64,000 bases of DNA from an uncultured Methanobrevibacter sp. (GCF_937881195.1 NZ_CALGFC010000024.1:62001-126000), one strand, 5' to 3'; counted from the stretch's first letter, positions 50,844 to 61,090 are shown. The notes: generated by a model not told the origin, from the sequence alone. Numbers and translations: made by a program.

Positions 50844-52193
50844 ATGGCATATGAAGAACCAATTACAGACTATGATGAAATAGTCGAAAATTGTACTTGT
50901 GCTTTCTGTGGTTGTAATTGTGATGATTTGGCCTATTTGGTTAAAAATGGGCATGTTGTTGGAGTAAGACATGCTTGTCGTTTAGGTGCAAGTAAAGTTA
51001 TGGAAGATATGGATCAAAGATTATTGGTTCCTATGATTCGTAATGAAGAAGGAGATCTTGTTGAAACTGACTGGGATACTGCATTGGATAAAGCTGCAGA
51101 ACTTATTGCTGGTGCTGTAAGGCCAGTATTCTATGGATGGAGTGAAACTTCTATTGAAACCATGAAACATGGTATTAAATTAGGAGAATTAGTAGGTGCA
51201 GTTTTAGATAATCAAGCTACTATTTGTCACGGGCCTTCTCTTCAGGCTGTTCAAAATGCAGGATATCCTGTTAACACTTTAGGAGAAGTTAAAAATAGAG
51301 CAGATATGATTGTATTTTCTGGAAACAACGCAATGAATTCTCATCCAAGACATTTAGGAAGATATTCTGCTTTCCCTAGAGGATATTTCAGAAAAAGAGG
51401 AAGATTTGACAAGACTGTTGTTACTATGGATCCAAGATATACAGATACTGCAAAGATGTCTGATATATGGGTAGGATTCGAACAAAATGGGGATTATGAA
51501 TTTTACAATGCTATGAGGGCTGTTTTAAGAGGTAAAAAACTTAAAAAAGATGTAATTTCTGGAATTCCTAAAGAAGATATTGAAGAGCTTGTTGAAGCTA
51601 TGAAAACTACTCAATATGGTTCTCTTTTCTTTGGTTTAGGATTAACTCATACTTTATCTAAACAAAGAAATATTGATATTGCGATTAATTTAATCCAAGA
51701 TTTAAACAAGTTTACCAAATGGAATCTAGTTCCTATGAGAGGACACTTTAATGTTAATGGATTTAATATTTTCATGGCATTTGAAATGGGATTCCCATAT
51801 GGTGTTGACTTTTCAAGAGGTTATCCAAGATATATGAATGGTGAAACTAACACTATTGATTTATTAACAAGACAAGAACCTGATGTTTTTATGGTAATAG
51901 CTGCTGATCCTGGAGCTCATTTCCCTGGAGGCGCTAACAGACATTTAGCTAATATCCCTGTTATACAAATTGATATTCATTGGGGGCCATCTACAGAACT
52001 TGCTGATATTGTTCTACCTGGTTCTTTCATTGGTGTAGAAGCTGCTGGAACTAGTTATAGGATGGATGGTGTTCCAATTTATATGAAAAAGGCTATCGAT
52101 AAACCTGAAACTTGTAGGGATGACGAATGGATTGTTAGAGAACTCCACGAAAGAGTTCAAAAAATTAAAGGCTCACAGATGGCTGCTAAATAA
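50844..52193 (+). CDS. fwdB: Formylmethanofuran dehydrogenase subunit B, tungsten type, cysteine form
   Basis: 449 residues. The catalytic subunit that reduces CO2 to formate at a W-bis-pterin centre. The N-terminal CTCAFCGCNCDDL holds the 4Fe-4S cluster site. The metal ligand is Cys128 in ATICHGPSLQ, where some methanogens have selenocysteine. FWKW-like and NVNGFNIFMAFEMGFPYG segments fit the family. fwdD upstream supplies its missing C-terminal domain. Confidence 0.96.
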   Translation: MAYEEPITDYDEIVENCTCAFCGCNCDDLAYLVKNGHVVGVRHACRLGASKVMEDMDQRLLVPMIRNEEGDLVETDWDTALDKAAELIAGAVRPVFYGWSETSIETMKHGIKLGELVGAVLDNQATICHGPSLQAVQNAGYPVNTLGEVKNRADMIVFSGNNAMNSHPRHLGRYSAFPRGYFRKRGRFDKTVVTMDPRYTDTAKMSDIWVGFEQNGDYEFYNAMRAVLRGKKLKKDVISGIPKEDIEELVEAMKTTQYGSLFFGLGLTHTLSKQRNIDIAINLIQDLNKFTKWNLVPMRGHFNVNGFNIFMAFEMGFPYGVDFSRGYPRYMNGETNTIDLLTRQEPDVFMVIAADPGAHFPGGANRHLANIPVIQIDIHWGPSTELADIVLPGSFIGVEAAGTSYRMDGVPIYMKKAIDKPETCRDDEWIVRELHERVQKIKGSQMAAK

Positions 52194-52205
52194 ATAGGTG
52201 ATCTA

Positions 52206-53915
52206 ATGGAATACATAATTAAAAATGGTATCGTTTATGATCCTACTAATAAAGTAGAAGGGGAAAAGAAAGACGTAATGTTTAAGGATGGTAAAATTGT
52301 AGACAGCGTTTCTTCTGATGCTAAAGTGCTTGATGCAACAGATAAAGTTGTTATGGCTGCTGGTGTTGATCCTCATTCTCATATTGCTGGGCCAAAATTA
52401 GTTGTTGGAAGATTATACAGGCCTGAAGATTCAAGAAGGGGTGTTAAACCTAAAACCGCTACTACTCGTGCAGAAACTGGATTTTCTATTCCAAGTTGTC
52501 CTGCAACTGGTTACAGATATTCAAGAATGGGGTATGGAACTGTTGTGGAAGCAGCTATGCCTCCTTTAGAAGCAAAACATACTCATGAAGAAATTTTAGC
52601 AATTCCTAATCTTGATATCCCAGCATTACCTTTGTTTGGTAATAACTGGTTTGTATTAGAATATGCAAAAGAAAAAAATATTGATGATTTGGCTACTTTT
52701 ATATCTAAATGGTTGAAAATTACAAGAGGTTATGGTGTTAAAATTGTAAACCCTGGTGGTAGTGAAGCTTGGGGTTGGGGTATGAATGTACATGGGTTAG
52801 ATGATCCAGTCCCATATTGGGATGTCACTTCTCGTGAAGTTATTCATGCATTAGCAGAAGCTAATGAAAAATTAGGACTTCCTCACTCTATACATCTTCA
52901 TCCTAATGATTTAGGACATCCAGGTAACTATAATACTACAGTAGACACCATGGATCTTATTAAAGACATATCTAAAAATTCTCCTGTAAGAGATCAAACT
53001 GTTCACATGACTCATATTCAATATCACTCTTATGCTGGAAACAATTGGAGAGACTTTGAATCTGGTGCTGAAGAAGTTGCAAAATTTATTAATAAAAATG
53101 ATTATGTTACTTGTGATGTTGGTCAAATTACATTGGATGAAACTACTACTATGACAGCAGATGCTCCTATGGAATTCGATCTTCACCAATTAAATGGCCT
53201 TAAATGGGCTAATAAAGATATTGAACTCGAAACAGCTGCTGGTATTGTACCATTTATCTACTCTGGAAGAAACAGTGTACACTCTGTTCAATGGGCTATT
53301 GGTCTTGAAATGTTCTTGATGGTAGATAATCCATGGCAAATCATGTTAACCACTGACAGTCCTAATGCAGGTCCTTTCATAAGATATCCTAGAGTAATAT
53401 CATGGTTAATGAGTAATAAACGTAGAACAGAAATGATAGAAAATGGGGAAGTTCATAAAGCTGTTGGAAGAAAATCTTCTCTTGCAACTTTGGATAGGGA
53501 ATATGATTTCAATGAAATTGCTACTATTTCAAGATCTGCACCTGCTAAAGCTTATGGGTTCACTGATAGGGGCCATTTAGGTGTTGGAGCTAGAGCTGAT
53601 ATAGCGGTATATGATATTAATCCTAATGATATTGATCCTTCAAAAGAATATGAAGCTATTGAACATGCATTTGGTAATGCTAATTTAACTGTTAAAGATG
53701 GTCAAATTATTGTTCAAAATGGGGACATTGTTTCTACTAAAGAAAGTCAAACTATTTGGACAAATGTTAAAGGATTAGAAGAAAAAGAAGATGCACTTAT
53801 GGAAAAAATCATGCCAACATTTAATAAATATTACACAATTAAATTTGAAAATTATGTGGTACATGATCATTATGTGCACAACCCAATTGAAGTCAATATC
53901 CAAGCAGGTAAATAG
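52206..53915 (+). CDS. fwdA: Formylmethanofuran dehydrogenase subunit A (amidohydrolase)
   Basis: 569 residues of the amidohydrolase fold. It condenses formate, delivered by an internal tunnel from FwdB, with methanofuran at a binuclear zinc site. GVDPHSHIAG supplies the two N-terminal His ligands, ITRGYGVKIVNPGG the region of the carboxylated Lys, IHLHPND and MTHIQYHSY further His ligands, and TTDSPN the final Asp. GGTGAT ribosome site overlaps the fwdB end. Confidence 0.96.
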   Translation: MEYIIKNGIVYDPTNKVEGEKKDVMFKDGKIVDSVSSDAKVLDATDKVVMAAGVDPHSHIAGPKLVVGRLYRPEDSRRGVKPKTATTRAETGFSIPSCPATGYRYSRMGYGTVVEAAMPPLEAKHTHEEILAIPNLDIPALPLFGNNWFVLEYAKEKNIDDLATFISKWLKITRGYGVKIVNPGGSEAWGWGMNVHGLDDPVPYWDVTSREVIHALAEANEKLGLPHSIHLHPNDLGHPGNYNTTVDTMDLIKDISKNSPVRDQTVHMTHIQYHSYAGNNWRDFESGAEEVAKFINKNDYVTCDVGQITLDETTTMTADAPMEFDLHQLNGLKWANKDIELETAAGIVPFIYSGRNSVHSVQWAIGLEMFLMVDNPWQIMLTTDSPNAGPFIRYPRVISWLMSNKRRTEMIENGEVHKAVGRKSSLATLDREYDFNEIATISRSAPAKAYGFTDRGHLGVGARADIAVYDINPNDIDPSKEYEAIEHAFGNANLTVKDGQIIVQNGDIVSTKESQTIWTNVKGLEEKEDALMEKIMPTFNKYYTIKFENYVVHDHYVHNPIEVNIQAGK

Positions 53916-53933
53916 GAATTAGAGGTGTTTAAT

Positions 53934-54746
53934 TTGAAAACTATAACTTTTAATCAAAAGAAAACTTCTCCAATAGCACTTGAATTTGATGAATTAATCC
54001 CTGACAAAATTTATGGTTGGGAAAAATCCGATTTTGAAAAATATATGGTGCCTATTGGAAATTCCAAGTTTCCACTTTCTGACTACTTTGATGTAGAAGT
54101 GGAAGGAGAAGCTGAATCTCCTGCACAAGTTAAAATGATTCTTAATGGGGATTTAGGTAGAGTTAAATATATCGGTACTAAAATGACTGATGGTCAAATT
54201 ATTGCAAACAGTAGCGTAGATCTTCATTGTGGTGCTGAAATGGCTGGAGGTAGTATCCTTGTTAATGGTGATGCTGAAAGTTATGCTGGCAGAGAAATGA
54301 CTGGTGGGGAATTAGAGATTATTGGTAATGTAAAAGAATTCTGTGGTGCTTCTTATATTGGTGATTGGAGAGGTATGACTGGAGGAATCATTACTATTCA
54401 TGGGAATGCTGGAAAACAACTGGGTGAATGTTTGACTGGTGGAGAAATACATGTTAAAGGTAACTGTGATATTCTCGCTGGTATTCACATGAACAAAGGC
54501 CTCATTCAAATTGATGGTGATGTAACCAGATGGCCAGGTGGTCAGATGCAAAATGGTGACATTGTTATCAATGGATCTCTTTCCAGGTTCCTTGAAGGTT
54601 TCGAACAAGAAGATTTTGTTAAAAATCCAACCATCTCTGGAAAATCTTTCTCAGGAAACTATATAAAGTTTACAGGAGATATTGCTAGAAATGGTAAGGG
54701 AAGTCTTTGGTTAGCTGCAGAGAAAAATAGACATTTACTCTACTAA
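53934..54746 (+). CDS. fwdC: Formylmethanofuran dehydrogenase subunit C
   Basis: 270 residues from TTG 53934, with GAGGTG five bases upstream; the earlier GTG belongs to that site. Its repeated G-x-x-M-T-G-G/G-x-x-G-x-x-x-x-G units (as in AEMAGGSILVNGDAESYAGR) build the right-handed beta helix shared with the C-terminal domain of glutamate synthase. It scaffolds FwdA and the cofactor tunnel. Last gene of the fwd operon. Confidence 0.95.
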   Translation: MKTITFNQKKTSPIALEFDELIPDKIYGWEKSDFEKYMVPIGNSKFPLSDYFDVEVEGEAESPAQVKMILNGDLGRVKYIGTKMTDGQIIANSSVDLHCGAEMAGGSILVNGDAESYAGREMTGGELEIIGNVKEFCGASYIGDWRGMTGGIITIHGNAGKQLGECLTGGEIHVKGNCDILAGIHMNKGLIQIDGDVTRWPGGQMQNGDIVINGSLSRFLEGFEQEDFVKNPTISGKSFSGNYIKFTGDIARNGKGSLWLAAEKNRHLLY

Positions 54747-55092
54747 TCAATTTTCCTTTTTTTATTTTTTTTATATTTTTTATTTATTTTAACATGATAT
54801 TTTTAAAATTTTGAATATTATTTAACTTTTTGATTTAGAAAATTTTATTAAATTTTCATATTTTGTAAAATTAGGGATATAAAATTTTATAATCAATTAA
54901 TGGATTTAGTTGTATAATTTAAAAAATATGATATTAAAATTAGTAATGAATTCAATTTATTAATAGAATATTAATTAGATATTTATTTAATAAAAACTAA
55001 TAATTTTAAAATTTTGAATATTATATTAAATATTATTTTTAAATAATATTTGATATATTGTGTTTAACTACTCTAAATATTAAGTGATGTTT
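54747..55092. other. AT-rich gap after the fwd operon
   Basis: A T-rich run directly after fwdC (54752-54790) is a likely terminator. The rest is promoter-bearing spacer for the paired small genes. Confidence 0.5.
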
Positions 55093-55386
55093 ATGAAAGA
55101 AGAGATTGTTTTAAAGCCTGATGAAGCTTTAGAATATGTTAAATTAAATGTAAAGGAAGAAGATGTATTAGAATTGTCTTATAATCGAGTTTACGCTCCA
55201 GGGGATGTTTTAAGCATACAAACTGAAGAAGAATTTGGGGAAGAAAATATTATTGTTTCTTTACATTTAAATGGTGAACTTGTTAGTGATGTTGTTAGGG
55301 TTAATTTGAATGATATTAAAGATGATTTGTTAGAAATAGGACATATTACTGATGAAAAAGAAACTATCATTGTTATAAAAGATTAA
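55093..55386 (+). CDS. Unknown protein, first of a duplicated pair (97 aa)
   Basis: ATG 55093 with AAGTGATG upstream. The key block is DVLELSYNRVYAPGDVLSIQ, repeated in the next gene as DILELSYNRVFTPGEVLNID. Acidic, mixed strand/helix, no Cys and no membrane segment. Placement directly after fwd hints at a link to formylmethanofuran metabolism, but nothing in the sequence shows a function. Confidence 0.65.
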   Translation: MKEEIVLKPDEALEYVKLNVKEEDVLELSYNRVYAPGDVLSIQTEEEFGEENIIVSLHLNGELVSDVVRVNLNDIKDDLLEIGHITDEKETIIVIKD

Positions 55387-55416
55387 TCAAACTATTTATA
55401 ATTACTGGGTGAGATT

Positions 55417-55728
55417 ATGAGTATAAATGAGCTTGAAATGGATTGTGATAAGGCTATTGAATATATTAAAGAAAATGTTCGGGTTTATGATATATTAGAA
55501 CTTTCTTATAATAGAGTTTTCACTCCAGGTGAAGTCTTAAATATTGATACTTCTGAATATAATGGTAAAAATGGTTTAAAAGTTGTTATTCACGTTTCTG
55601 AGGAAACTTTCACTTCTACTGTTGAAGTAGATCTGGAAGAGGTTAAGGAAGAATTAATTGAAGTTATTCATATTCCAAAAAATAATAATGAAAAAACCAT
55701 AATCTTAATTGATAAATGTGATATTTAA
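55417..55728 (+). CDS. Unknown protein, second of a duplicated pair (103 aa)
   Basis: A paralogue of the preceding protein, aligned along its whole length (A-x-E-Y-x-K-x-N-V near residue 15, LELSYNRV near 30, V-x-x-x-EL-x-E-x-x-H-I near 80). ATG 55417 with GGGTGAG upstream, 30 bases after the first copy. Divergence is high, so the duplication is old and both copies are probably kept for distinct or heteromeric roles. Confidence 0.65.
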   Translation: MSINELEMDCDKAIEYIKENVRVYDILELSYNRVFTPGEVLNIDTSEYNGKNGLKVVIHVSEETFTSTVEVDLEEVKEELIEVIHIPKNNNEKTIILIDKCDI

Positions 55729-55939
55729 ATGAAATTTTTAAGTAATTTAATAAGCATTTTTTAGAATATTTTAATATTTAATTTCTTCATGCTATAATTA
55801 TGGACAATAAATAATTTCATTTACTATATAAATTCTAATTTTTTTATTTTTATTCTTTAATTCTTTATTTTTGATATGATTTAGATATCATTCTACAATT
55901 TATAATTTTCTTTTTTATAATTTTCTTTTTGACAGATTC

Positions 55940-57058
55940 TTAATTTTCAGTATTATTATTATTATTATATTTATATTTGTCAAGTATTGTAACATTTAAT
56001 GATTTAAAACTCATATAAATTTCCTTATCATTTTTAATTTCAAGAACCTCTGCAGAACTTTTTGTTAAAAGCCCTCTAAATATATCTCCTCCAACATCCA
56101 CACTAACTAAAACAGTTGGGCCTGTTTCTCTTATATTAATAATTTTTCCTTTCAATTGATTTTTAGCAGATGATTCAAATGATTCATTAGAAAATATTAT
56201 GTTTTCTGGACGAATAGCAATTAAAATCTTTTTAATTCCTTTTTTATTTATTTTATCAACAAATTCTGTGTCTGAACTAGTGATCGTTGATCCACTGTCA
56301 AGTTTCACAATTACTTTTTCAAAGTCTGCTTCAATAACTGTTCCTTCAAAGATGTTACGAACTCCTACAAAGTCAGCAACAAAATTATTCTCTGGTTTAG
56401 AAAATACTTCATGAACCGAAGATAATTGGTGAAGTTTTCCATCTTTCATAACACCTACTCTATCTGCTAAATTCCAAACTTCATTAAAGTTATGAGTTAT
56501 ATGTATTACAGTTGTTTTATAATCATTCACGATTTGTTTAATCATTGAAGTTAGTTTACTTTGTGTTGTAATATCTAGTGCACTAAAAGGTTCATCCATC
56601 AATATTATTTTTGGCTCTACAATAAGCGCTCTTGCAAGTGATGTTCTTTGAGCTTCTCCTCCACTTAATGTAGATATATCTCGATGAAGAATATGTGAAA
56701 TTTTCATCTTTTCAGCTATGTCTTTTATTTTTTCATCGATTTCTTCATCAGAATACTTTTTTTTAGCTCCATAAGCAATATTTTCATAAACATCCATATT
56801 TGGAAATAAAATGTTGTCTTGATATACTATTCCCATTCCCCTTTCTTCTGGATGCAAGTTGTTAATTGCTCTTCCATTTAATATGATTTCTCCTTTATTT
56901 GCTGTATAAAATCCAATTATTGTTTCTAATAGTACAGACTTTCCGCTTCCTGTAGGTCCAATGAGTACTATATATTCCCCCTCATGTATACTTAAGCTTA
57001 TGTCTTTTAGACAGAAATTCCCTAAATCTACAGTTAAATTTTTTATTTCTAAATACAT
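55940..57058 (-). CDS. Tungstate/molybdate ABC transporter ATPase
   Basis: 372 residues. Walker A GPTGSGKSVLL, signature LSGGEAQRTSLARAL, Walker B ILMDEPFSALD, H-loop HITHNF. After residue 240 come TOBE-type regulatory domains (RPENIIF, LKGKIINIRETGPTVLVSVD) as in ModC/WtpC, which may sense the anion. The last nine residues are an Asn run. With the permease and binding protein upstream it forms a WtpABC- or TupABC-like importer. Confidence 0.88.
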   Translation of the reverse strand: MYLEIKNLTVDLGNFCLKDISLSIHEGEYIVLIGPTGSGKSVLLETIIGFYTANKGEIILNGRAINNLHPEERGMGIVYQDNILFPNMDVYENIAYGAKKKYSDEEIDEKIKDIAEKMKISHILHRDISTLSGGEAQRTSLARALIVEPKIILMDEPFSALDITTQSKLTSMIKQIVNDYKTTVIHITHNFNEVWNLADRVGVMKDGKLHQLSSVHEVFSKPENNFVADFVGVRNIFEGTVIEADFEKVIVKLDSGSTITSSDTEFVDKINKKGIKKILIAIRPENIIFSNESFESSAKNQLKGKIINIRETGPTVLVSVDVGGDIFRGLLTKSSAEVLEIKNDKEIYMSFKSLNVTILDKYKYNNNNNTEN

Positions 57059-57092
57059 AAAATCACAAAATAAATAATATATTTATAAATTG

Positions 57093-57875
57093 CTATAAGT
57101 TGCTTTCTTTTGCATATCTTTCCATTACTGCTATGGTTATAAATGATATAATGACTAATAGTATTCCTGCTGTTATAGCCATATCAATATCTCCGGTTGA
57201 CAAATTAAGATACATTGAAACAGCAAGTGTTTCTGTTTTCATTAATATGCCTCCTCCGACAAATAGTACTGAAGCAAAAGTTCCAATACATCTAGCAACT
57301 GTTATAATACTACTTGCAAAAAGTCCATTTTTCGACATTGGCAGTGTTACATTAATAAAAGTGGCAACTTCACTATATCCAAGACTCCTTGAAACAAATT
57401 CGTATCGAGGATCAATATAATTGAATGTAGAGTATAATGTTCTAACAGCATAAGGAAGCGCGACAAAAAATTGTGCTATTATTATTCCAGTACTATTGAA
57501 TACTAGACTAATTCCCATACTATCAAGATAAGAACCAATACCATTTGATCCTAAAAACATTAAAAGGGCTATTCCTATGACAATTTCTGGAAATGCCATT
57601 GGTAAATCAATGATGATATTAAAAAAACCTTTTAAAGGGAATTGGTATCTGCTTAAAGTATATGCCATTGGAATACAGCATAACATAACTAATATTGCTG
57701 ATACAATAGAAGTGGTTAAAGTTAGAGAAATTGCAAAAACCATTTCTTCTGAAAATAATGCGTTTATAAATCCTTTAAATGTAGGTATTAGGAACATACT
57801 CCCAATAACTACAAAAAATAGGATAGTTACAAATATAGTTAATCCTATAAATGATAATTCAAACTTTGAGCGCAT
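57093..57875 (-). CDS. Tungstate/molybdate ABC transporter permease
   Basis: 260 residues, six membrane helices. LPMAFPEIVIGIALLMFLG and SRSLGYSEVATFINVTLPMS, the EAA-type loop that docks the ATPase, show a ModB/WtpB/CysU-type permease. It lies 34 bases upstream of the ATPase gene. Confidence 0.9.
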   Translation of the reverse strand: MRSKFELSFIGLTIFVTILFFVVIGSMFLIPTFKGFINALFSEEMVFAISLTLTTSIVSAILVMLCCIPMAYTLSRYQFPLKGFFNIIIDLPMAFPEIVIGIALLMFLGSNGIGSYLDSMGISLVFNSTGIIIAQFFVALPYAVRTLYSTFNYIDPRYEFVSRSLGYSEVATFINVTLPMSKNGLFASSIITVARCIGTFASVLFVGGGILMKTETLAVSMYLNLSTGDIDMAITAGILLVIISFITIAVMERYAKESNL

Positions 57876-57974
57876 TTTTTACCATCTTTTTATAATTAAC
57901 TAATAAAACTATTTTTCATGATTATTTATTTATGGCTATGTATTGTAAAAAAATTTGAAGTTTAATAGTATTAT

Positions 57975-58778
57975 CTATACTTCAAATCCCCATTCCTTCC
58001 ATATTTTTTTACCTTCTTCAGATGTTACGAATTCTTCAAATTTTGAAGCAGCTTCTTTATCTTTTACAAAAGAGGTAATTCCAATAGGGACAGTACTTTC
58101 TATATTTTCATCATCTGGTATTTCAACAACTTGTATTTTTCCATCACCTTCTTTCCATACAGTCATATCTTCCCAGATTATTGTGGCATCAACTTGTCCA
58201 GTTACAATGTAAGTAAGAAGTTGATTAACAGTAGTGGTCGTAACTACTACATTGTCTCCTACTGAATCAGTTAGATTATTTTTTTCAAGAAGTTTTTGTG
58301 TAGTTTTACCAATTGCTGGACCATCTGGCTCACCAACAGCTACTTTAACTCCAGGCTTTGCTAAATCTTCAAGTGAAGTTATATTTTTTGGATTTCCTTT
58401 TTGAACAACAATCACTGGAACATTTTTTGTTACATTTTTAACAGTATTATTTTCCATATATCCATTATTCATTGCATCTTCCATATATTTGTAATCTGCA
58501 GGTAAAAATACATCTCCACTTTTTTGTGTTTCAAGTGTAGCGAATAACTCTCCACTACCTCCATATTTAGCATTTACTTTTATATTAGGATATTTTTTAT
58601 TAAATTCACTAATAAGATCTGCGCCAACTTTACTAAAACCAGCACCGACTAATACATCAACACTTCCTTCCTCATTTGAGCCACTATTTGTAAGTGTACC
58701 GCTTAAATATACTCCTGCAACAGCGATTGCTGCAATTATGACGATAATTAAAACTATTATTTTACTGTTCTTATTCAT
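57975..58778 (-). CDS. Tungstate/molybdate-binding lipoprotein-like protein (ModA/WtpA family)
   Basis: 267 residues from ATG 58778 (GGAAGGAT upstream; the longer open frame is spacer). One N-terminal membrane anchor (IIVLIIVIIAAIAVAGVYLS), then a PBP-II fold starting DVLVGAGFSKVGADLISEF, with YGGSGELFATLETQKSGDVFLPAD forming oxyanion contacts and VTGQVDATIIWEDM late in the second lobe. Supplies W or Mo for the formate and formylmethanofuran dehydrogenases encoded nearby. Confidence 0.9.
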   Translation of the reverse strand: MNKNSKIIVLIIVIIAAIAVAGVYLSGTLTNSGSNEEGSVDVLVGAGFSKVGADLISEFNKKYPNIKVNAKYGGSGELFATLETQKSGDVFLPADYKYMEDAMNNGYMENNTVKNVTKNVPVIVVQKGNPKNITSLEDLAKPGVKVAVGEPDGPAIGKTTQKLLEKNNLTDSVGDNVVVTTTTVNQLLTYIVTGQVDATIIWEDMTVWKEGDGKIQVVEIPDDENIESTVPIGITSFVKDKEAASKFEEFVTSEEGKKIWKEWGFEV

Positions 58779-59254
58779 ATTATCCTTCCTAATTTTTTTA
58801 AATATTTCATTCATGAAATATTTTTCATATCGTCTGTATTTTTGTATTACCTTTTATATAAGTTTTTTTAATTAATTCTTGGTTATGCAATAATTTAACA
58901 ATGTATTTTACCTAATAAAGTTAGAATAGTAAAAATAAGAACATTTTTTTGAATTTATTGTGAAGTTGTCTATGATCTTATATTATAAATTATAAAAAAA
59001 TATATTTATATTATATCTATTTATTCTTATGAATATTAATATTATTAATTACAATATCATTAAGCTTATTATAATTATCTTAATTCTAAAAAAAGAGTTT
59101 TTAAATATATAATATTAATAAAATACTAAAAATAATATTTTACTTTATATAATATGGTCATAAATAATGTAATTATAAAAAATTTAATTATAAAATTAAT
59201 TAATTTGGATTTTTATTATTAGTAACTTCTATTATTTATAATAAAATTTATTAT
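58779..59254. other. Intergenic region upstream of the anion-binding protein gene
   Basis: On the minus strand TTATATAAAAG (58852-58862) is a TATA candidate 80 bases before the modA-like start, followed by the half-symmetric GTAATAC...ATACAGAC. No gene. A regulator site is possible but not shown. Confidence 0.45.
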
Positions 59255-61090
59255 TTATAATAGTTCCATTTCATCAATTTCAATTGTTCCTTGAACTGCT
59301 TTAATGTCAACATCGATTCCACTTTCTTTAATAGCGGCTATTTGGTTTAATCCACTACCTGTGACGAATCCAAAATTGTAACTATCTACTTTTGCATTAT
59401 AAATAAGTTCTCTAGGTTTACCTATTTTAAAAATAGGTAATTTTATTTTTGCCATTCCATCAAGTATTTCTTTACTTTTTTCTCTTGCAATAAATGGAAC
59501 TTCTTTTATTGATGCTAATATTCTTTTTGAATCATTAATATCTAAATTATAATCATCACTGCTTAAATGATTCTCATTATAATTTGATTTGTTAAGAACA
59601 TAGGTCATATTTTTAAAAATGAATATTTCATGGGGGTCTATTGAAGAACCATCATATGAAATTAATTCTGTAAAGAAAGGACTTTTTCCTATTTCTAATA
59701 CTCCTCCATATTTGGGGGTTGACATTATGCCTTTATTAATAAGTATTCCATCAGTTGACAAACTACAAACTGTTGCTATCCCTATTTTATTATCTTCATA
59801 ATATTTTGTTCCTTTTTCAGGTTCAACTATCTTATAATAAGGACTTAGATACCTTTTGGATAATTTATAACTTTTACGCATTATTTCTATAGACTCATCT
59901 AGGTCTGATTTATTTACATATGATAAATTACTTATTAAAGTACCTTGGCGTGTTTCAACATCAAAATTAACATTTTGAATAAGATTCCATGCTTTTGAAA
60001 GTAAAAAGGAAACTTTCAATTCTTTTTCTTTAGCTGAAGGTTTTAAAATGCAATTTTGAAATTGATTTTCAGTATTCTTTGTAGATTTTTTTCTTTTTCT
60101 GCTAAGAACATTATTCACGGGATTTAATTTCTCAAAATTAGCCATTTCATCGCTTATTTTCATTTCAACAGGATATTCTAATTCTTTTAATGCACAGAGA
60201 GGAGTTATTCCTGCAATAATTGCAATACCTGCCATGCTCTCGTTTACATTGATTCCTAAAACTTTTTCTCCACCTTCTCCCATTGAAATAATTCCATTTA
60301 TTCCAATTTTGTTTAATTTACTTAGAATTGATTTAGTTTTTTCAAGAGAATCTTTTGGTATAACTCTAAAATTAGCAGGTATAATTCCATTTCCTGTTTC
60401 AATAACATCTAAAACTGAAGTCATTCCATCTGCTATAAACGCATTTATGGGGGTAATAGATGTCTTTTTATAGGATATTAATTCAGTAAACCTTTGAGGA
60501 ACATAATCTTTAACTTTTATAAGTCCTCCATAAATAGGTAAACTAGGAATTCCTTTTTTCAAAAGCATTCCATCAATTGTAGTTCCACATATTGTCCTTA
60601 TTAAATATTCTATTTTATCGGTGCCTTCAATATTTTTTTTCTGCAGACCTATGCATGGACTTATGCTTAATCCAGATGAAAAAACATTTTTCATTATTTC
60701 CATAGGATTATTTTCTTTTTTATCTAATTCAGAGCCTTCTAATGTCAAACTTGAAACATTTACTACTAAATCTCCTTTTTTTGTCTCATAGTCAAAATTA
60801 GTTTGATATATCATTTCTTCAAACTTTGAAAACACAAAATCCACATGATCATATATAAGTCCATTTTTCAGCTGTAATTTTCCATATGGGGTTAATTTTC
60901 TTCCAGAATATCCAACTTTTTTTGTAAATCCTTTTTCATCAAGAATCTGCATATGATAACGAATAGTCCTTTCTCCTAAGTCGTAACCTCTGTTTATTAA
61001 CTCTTTTGAAACAACTCTAGCACCAACAGGTTTTTCATATTCATTTATAATTCTCAATATTTCAATGATTTTTTCTTGTGATTCTGACAT
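59255..61090 (-). CDS. nrpR: NrpR global nitrogen repressor
   Basis: 611 residues. An N-terminal winged helix (KIIEILRIINEYEKPVGARV, GERTIRYHMQILDEKG) is followed by two tandem NrpR domains (about 90-310 and 350-590), each with paired strands such as GMLLKKGIPSLPIYGG and GILINKGIMSTPKYGG. NrpR represses nitrogen-assimilation genes and is released by 2-oxoglutarate. It is the two-domain form known from Methanobacteriales/Methanococcales relatives. glnA, its typical target, lies just upstream on the same strand. Confidence 0.92.
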   Translation of the reverse strand: MSESQEKIIEILRIINEYEKPVGARVVSKELINRGYDLGERTIRYHMQILDEKGFTKKVGYSGRKLTPYGKLQLKNGLIYDHVDFVFSKFEEMIYQTNFDYETKKGDLVVNVSSLTLEGSELDKKENNPMEIMKNVFSSGLSISPCIGLQKKNIEGTDKIEYLIRTICGTTIDGMLLKKGIPSLPIYGGLIKVKDYVPQRFTELISYKKTSITPINAFIADGMTSVLDVIETGNGIIPANFRVIPKDSLEKTKSILSKLNKIGINGIISMGEGGEKVLGINVNESMAGIAIIAGITPLCALKELEYPVEMKISDEMANFEKLNPVNNVLSRKRKKSTKNTENQFQNCILKPSAKEKELKVSFLLSKAWNLIQNVNFDVETRQGTLISNLSYVNKSDLDESIEIMRKSYKLSKRYLSPYYKIVEPEKGTKYYEDNKIGIATVCSLSTDGILINKGIMSTPKYGGVLEIGKSPFFTELISYDGSSIDPHEIFIFKNMTYVLNKSNYNENHLSSDDYNLDINDSKRILASIKEVPFIAREKSKEILDGMAKIKLPIFKIGKPRELIYNAKVDSYNFGFVTGSGLNQIAAIKESGIDVDIKAVQGTIEIDEMELL

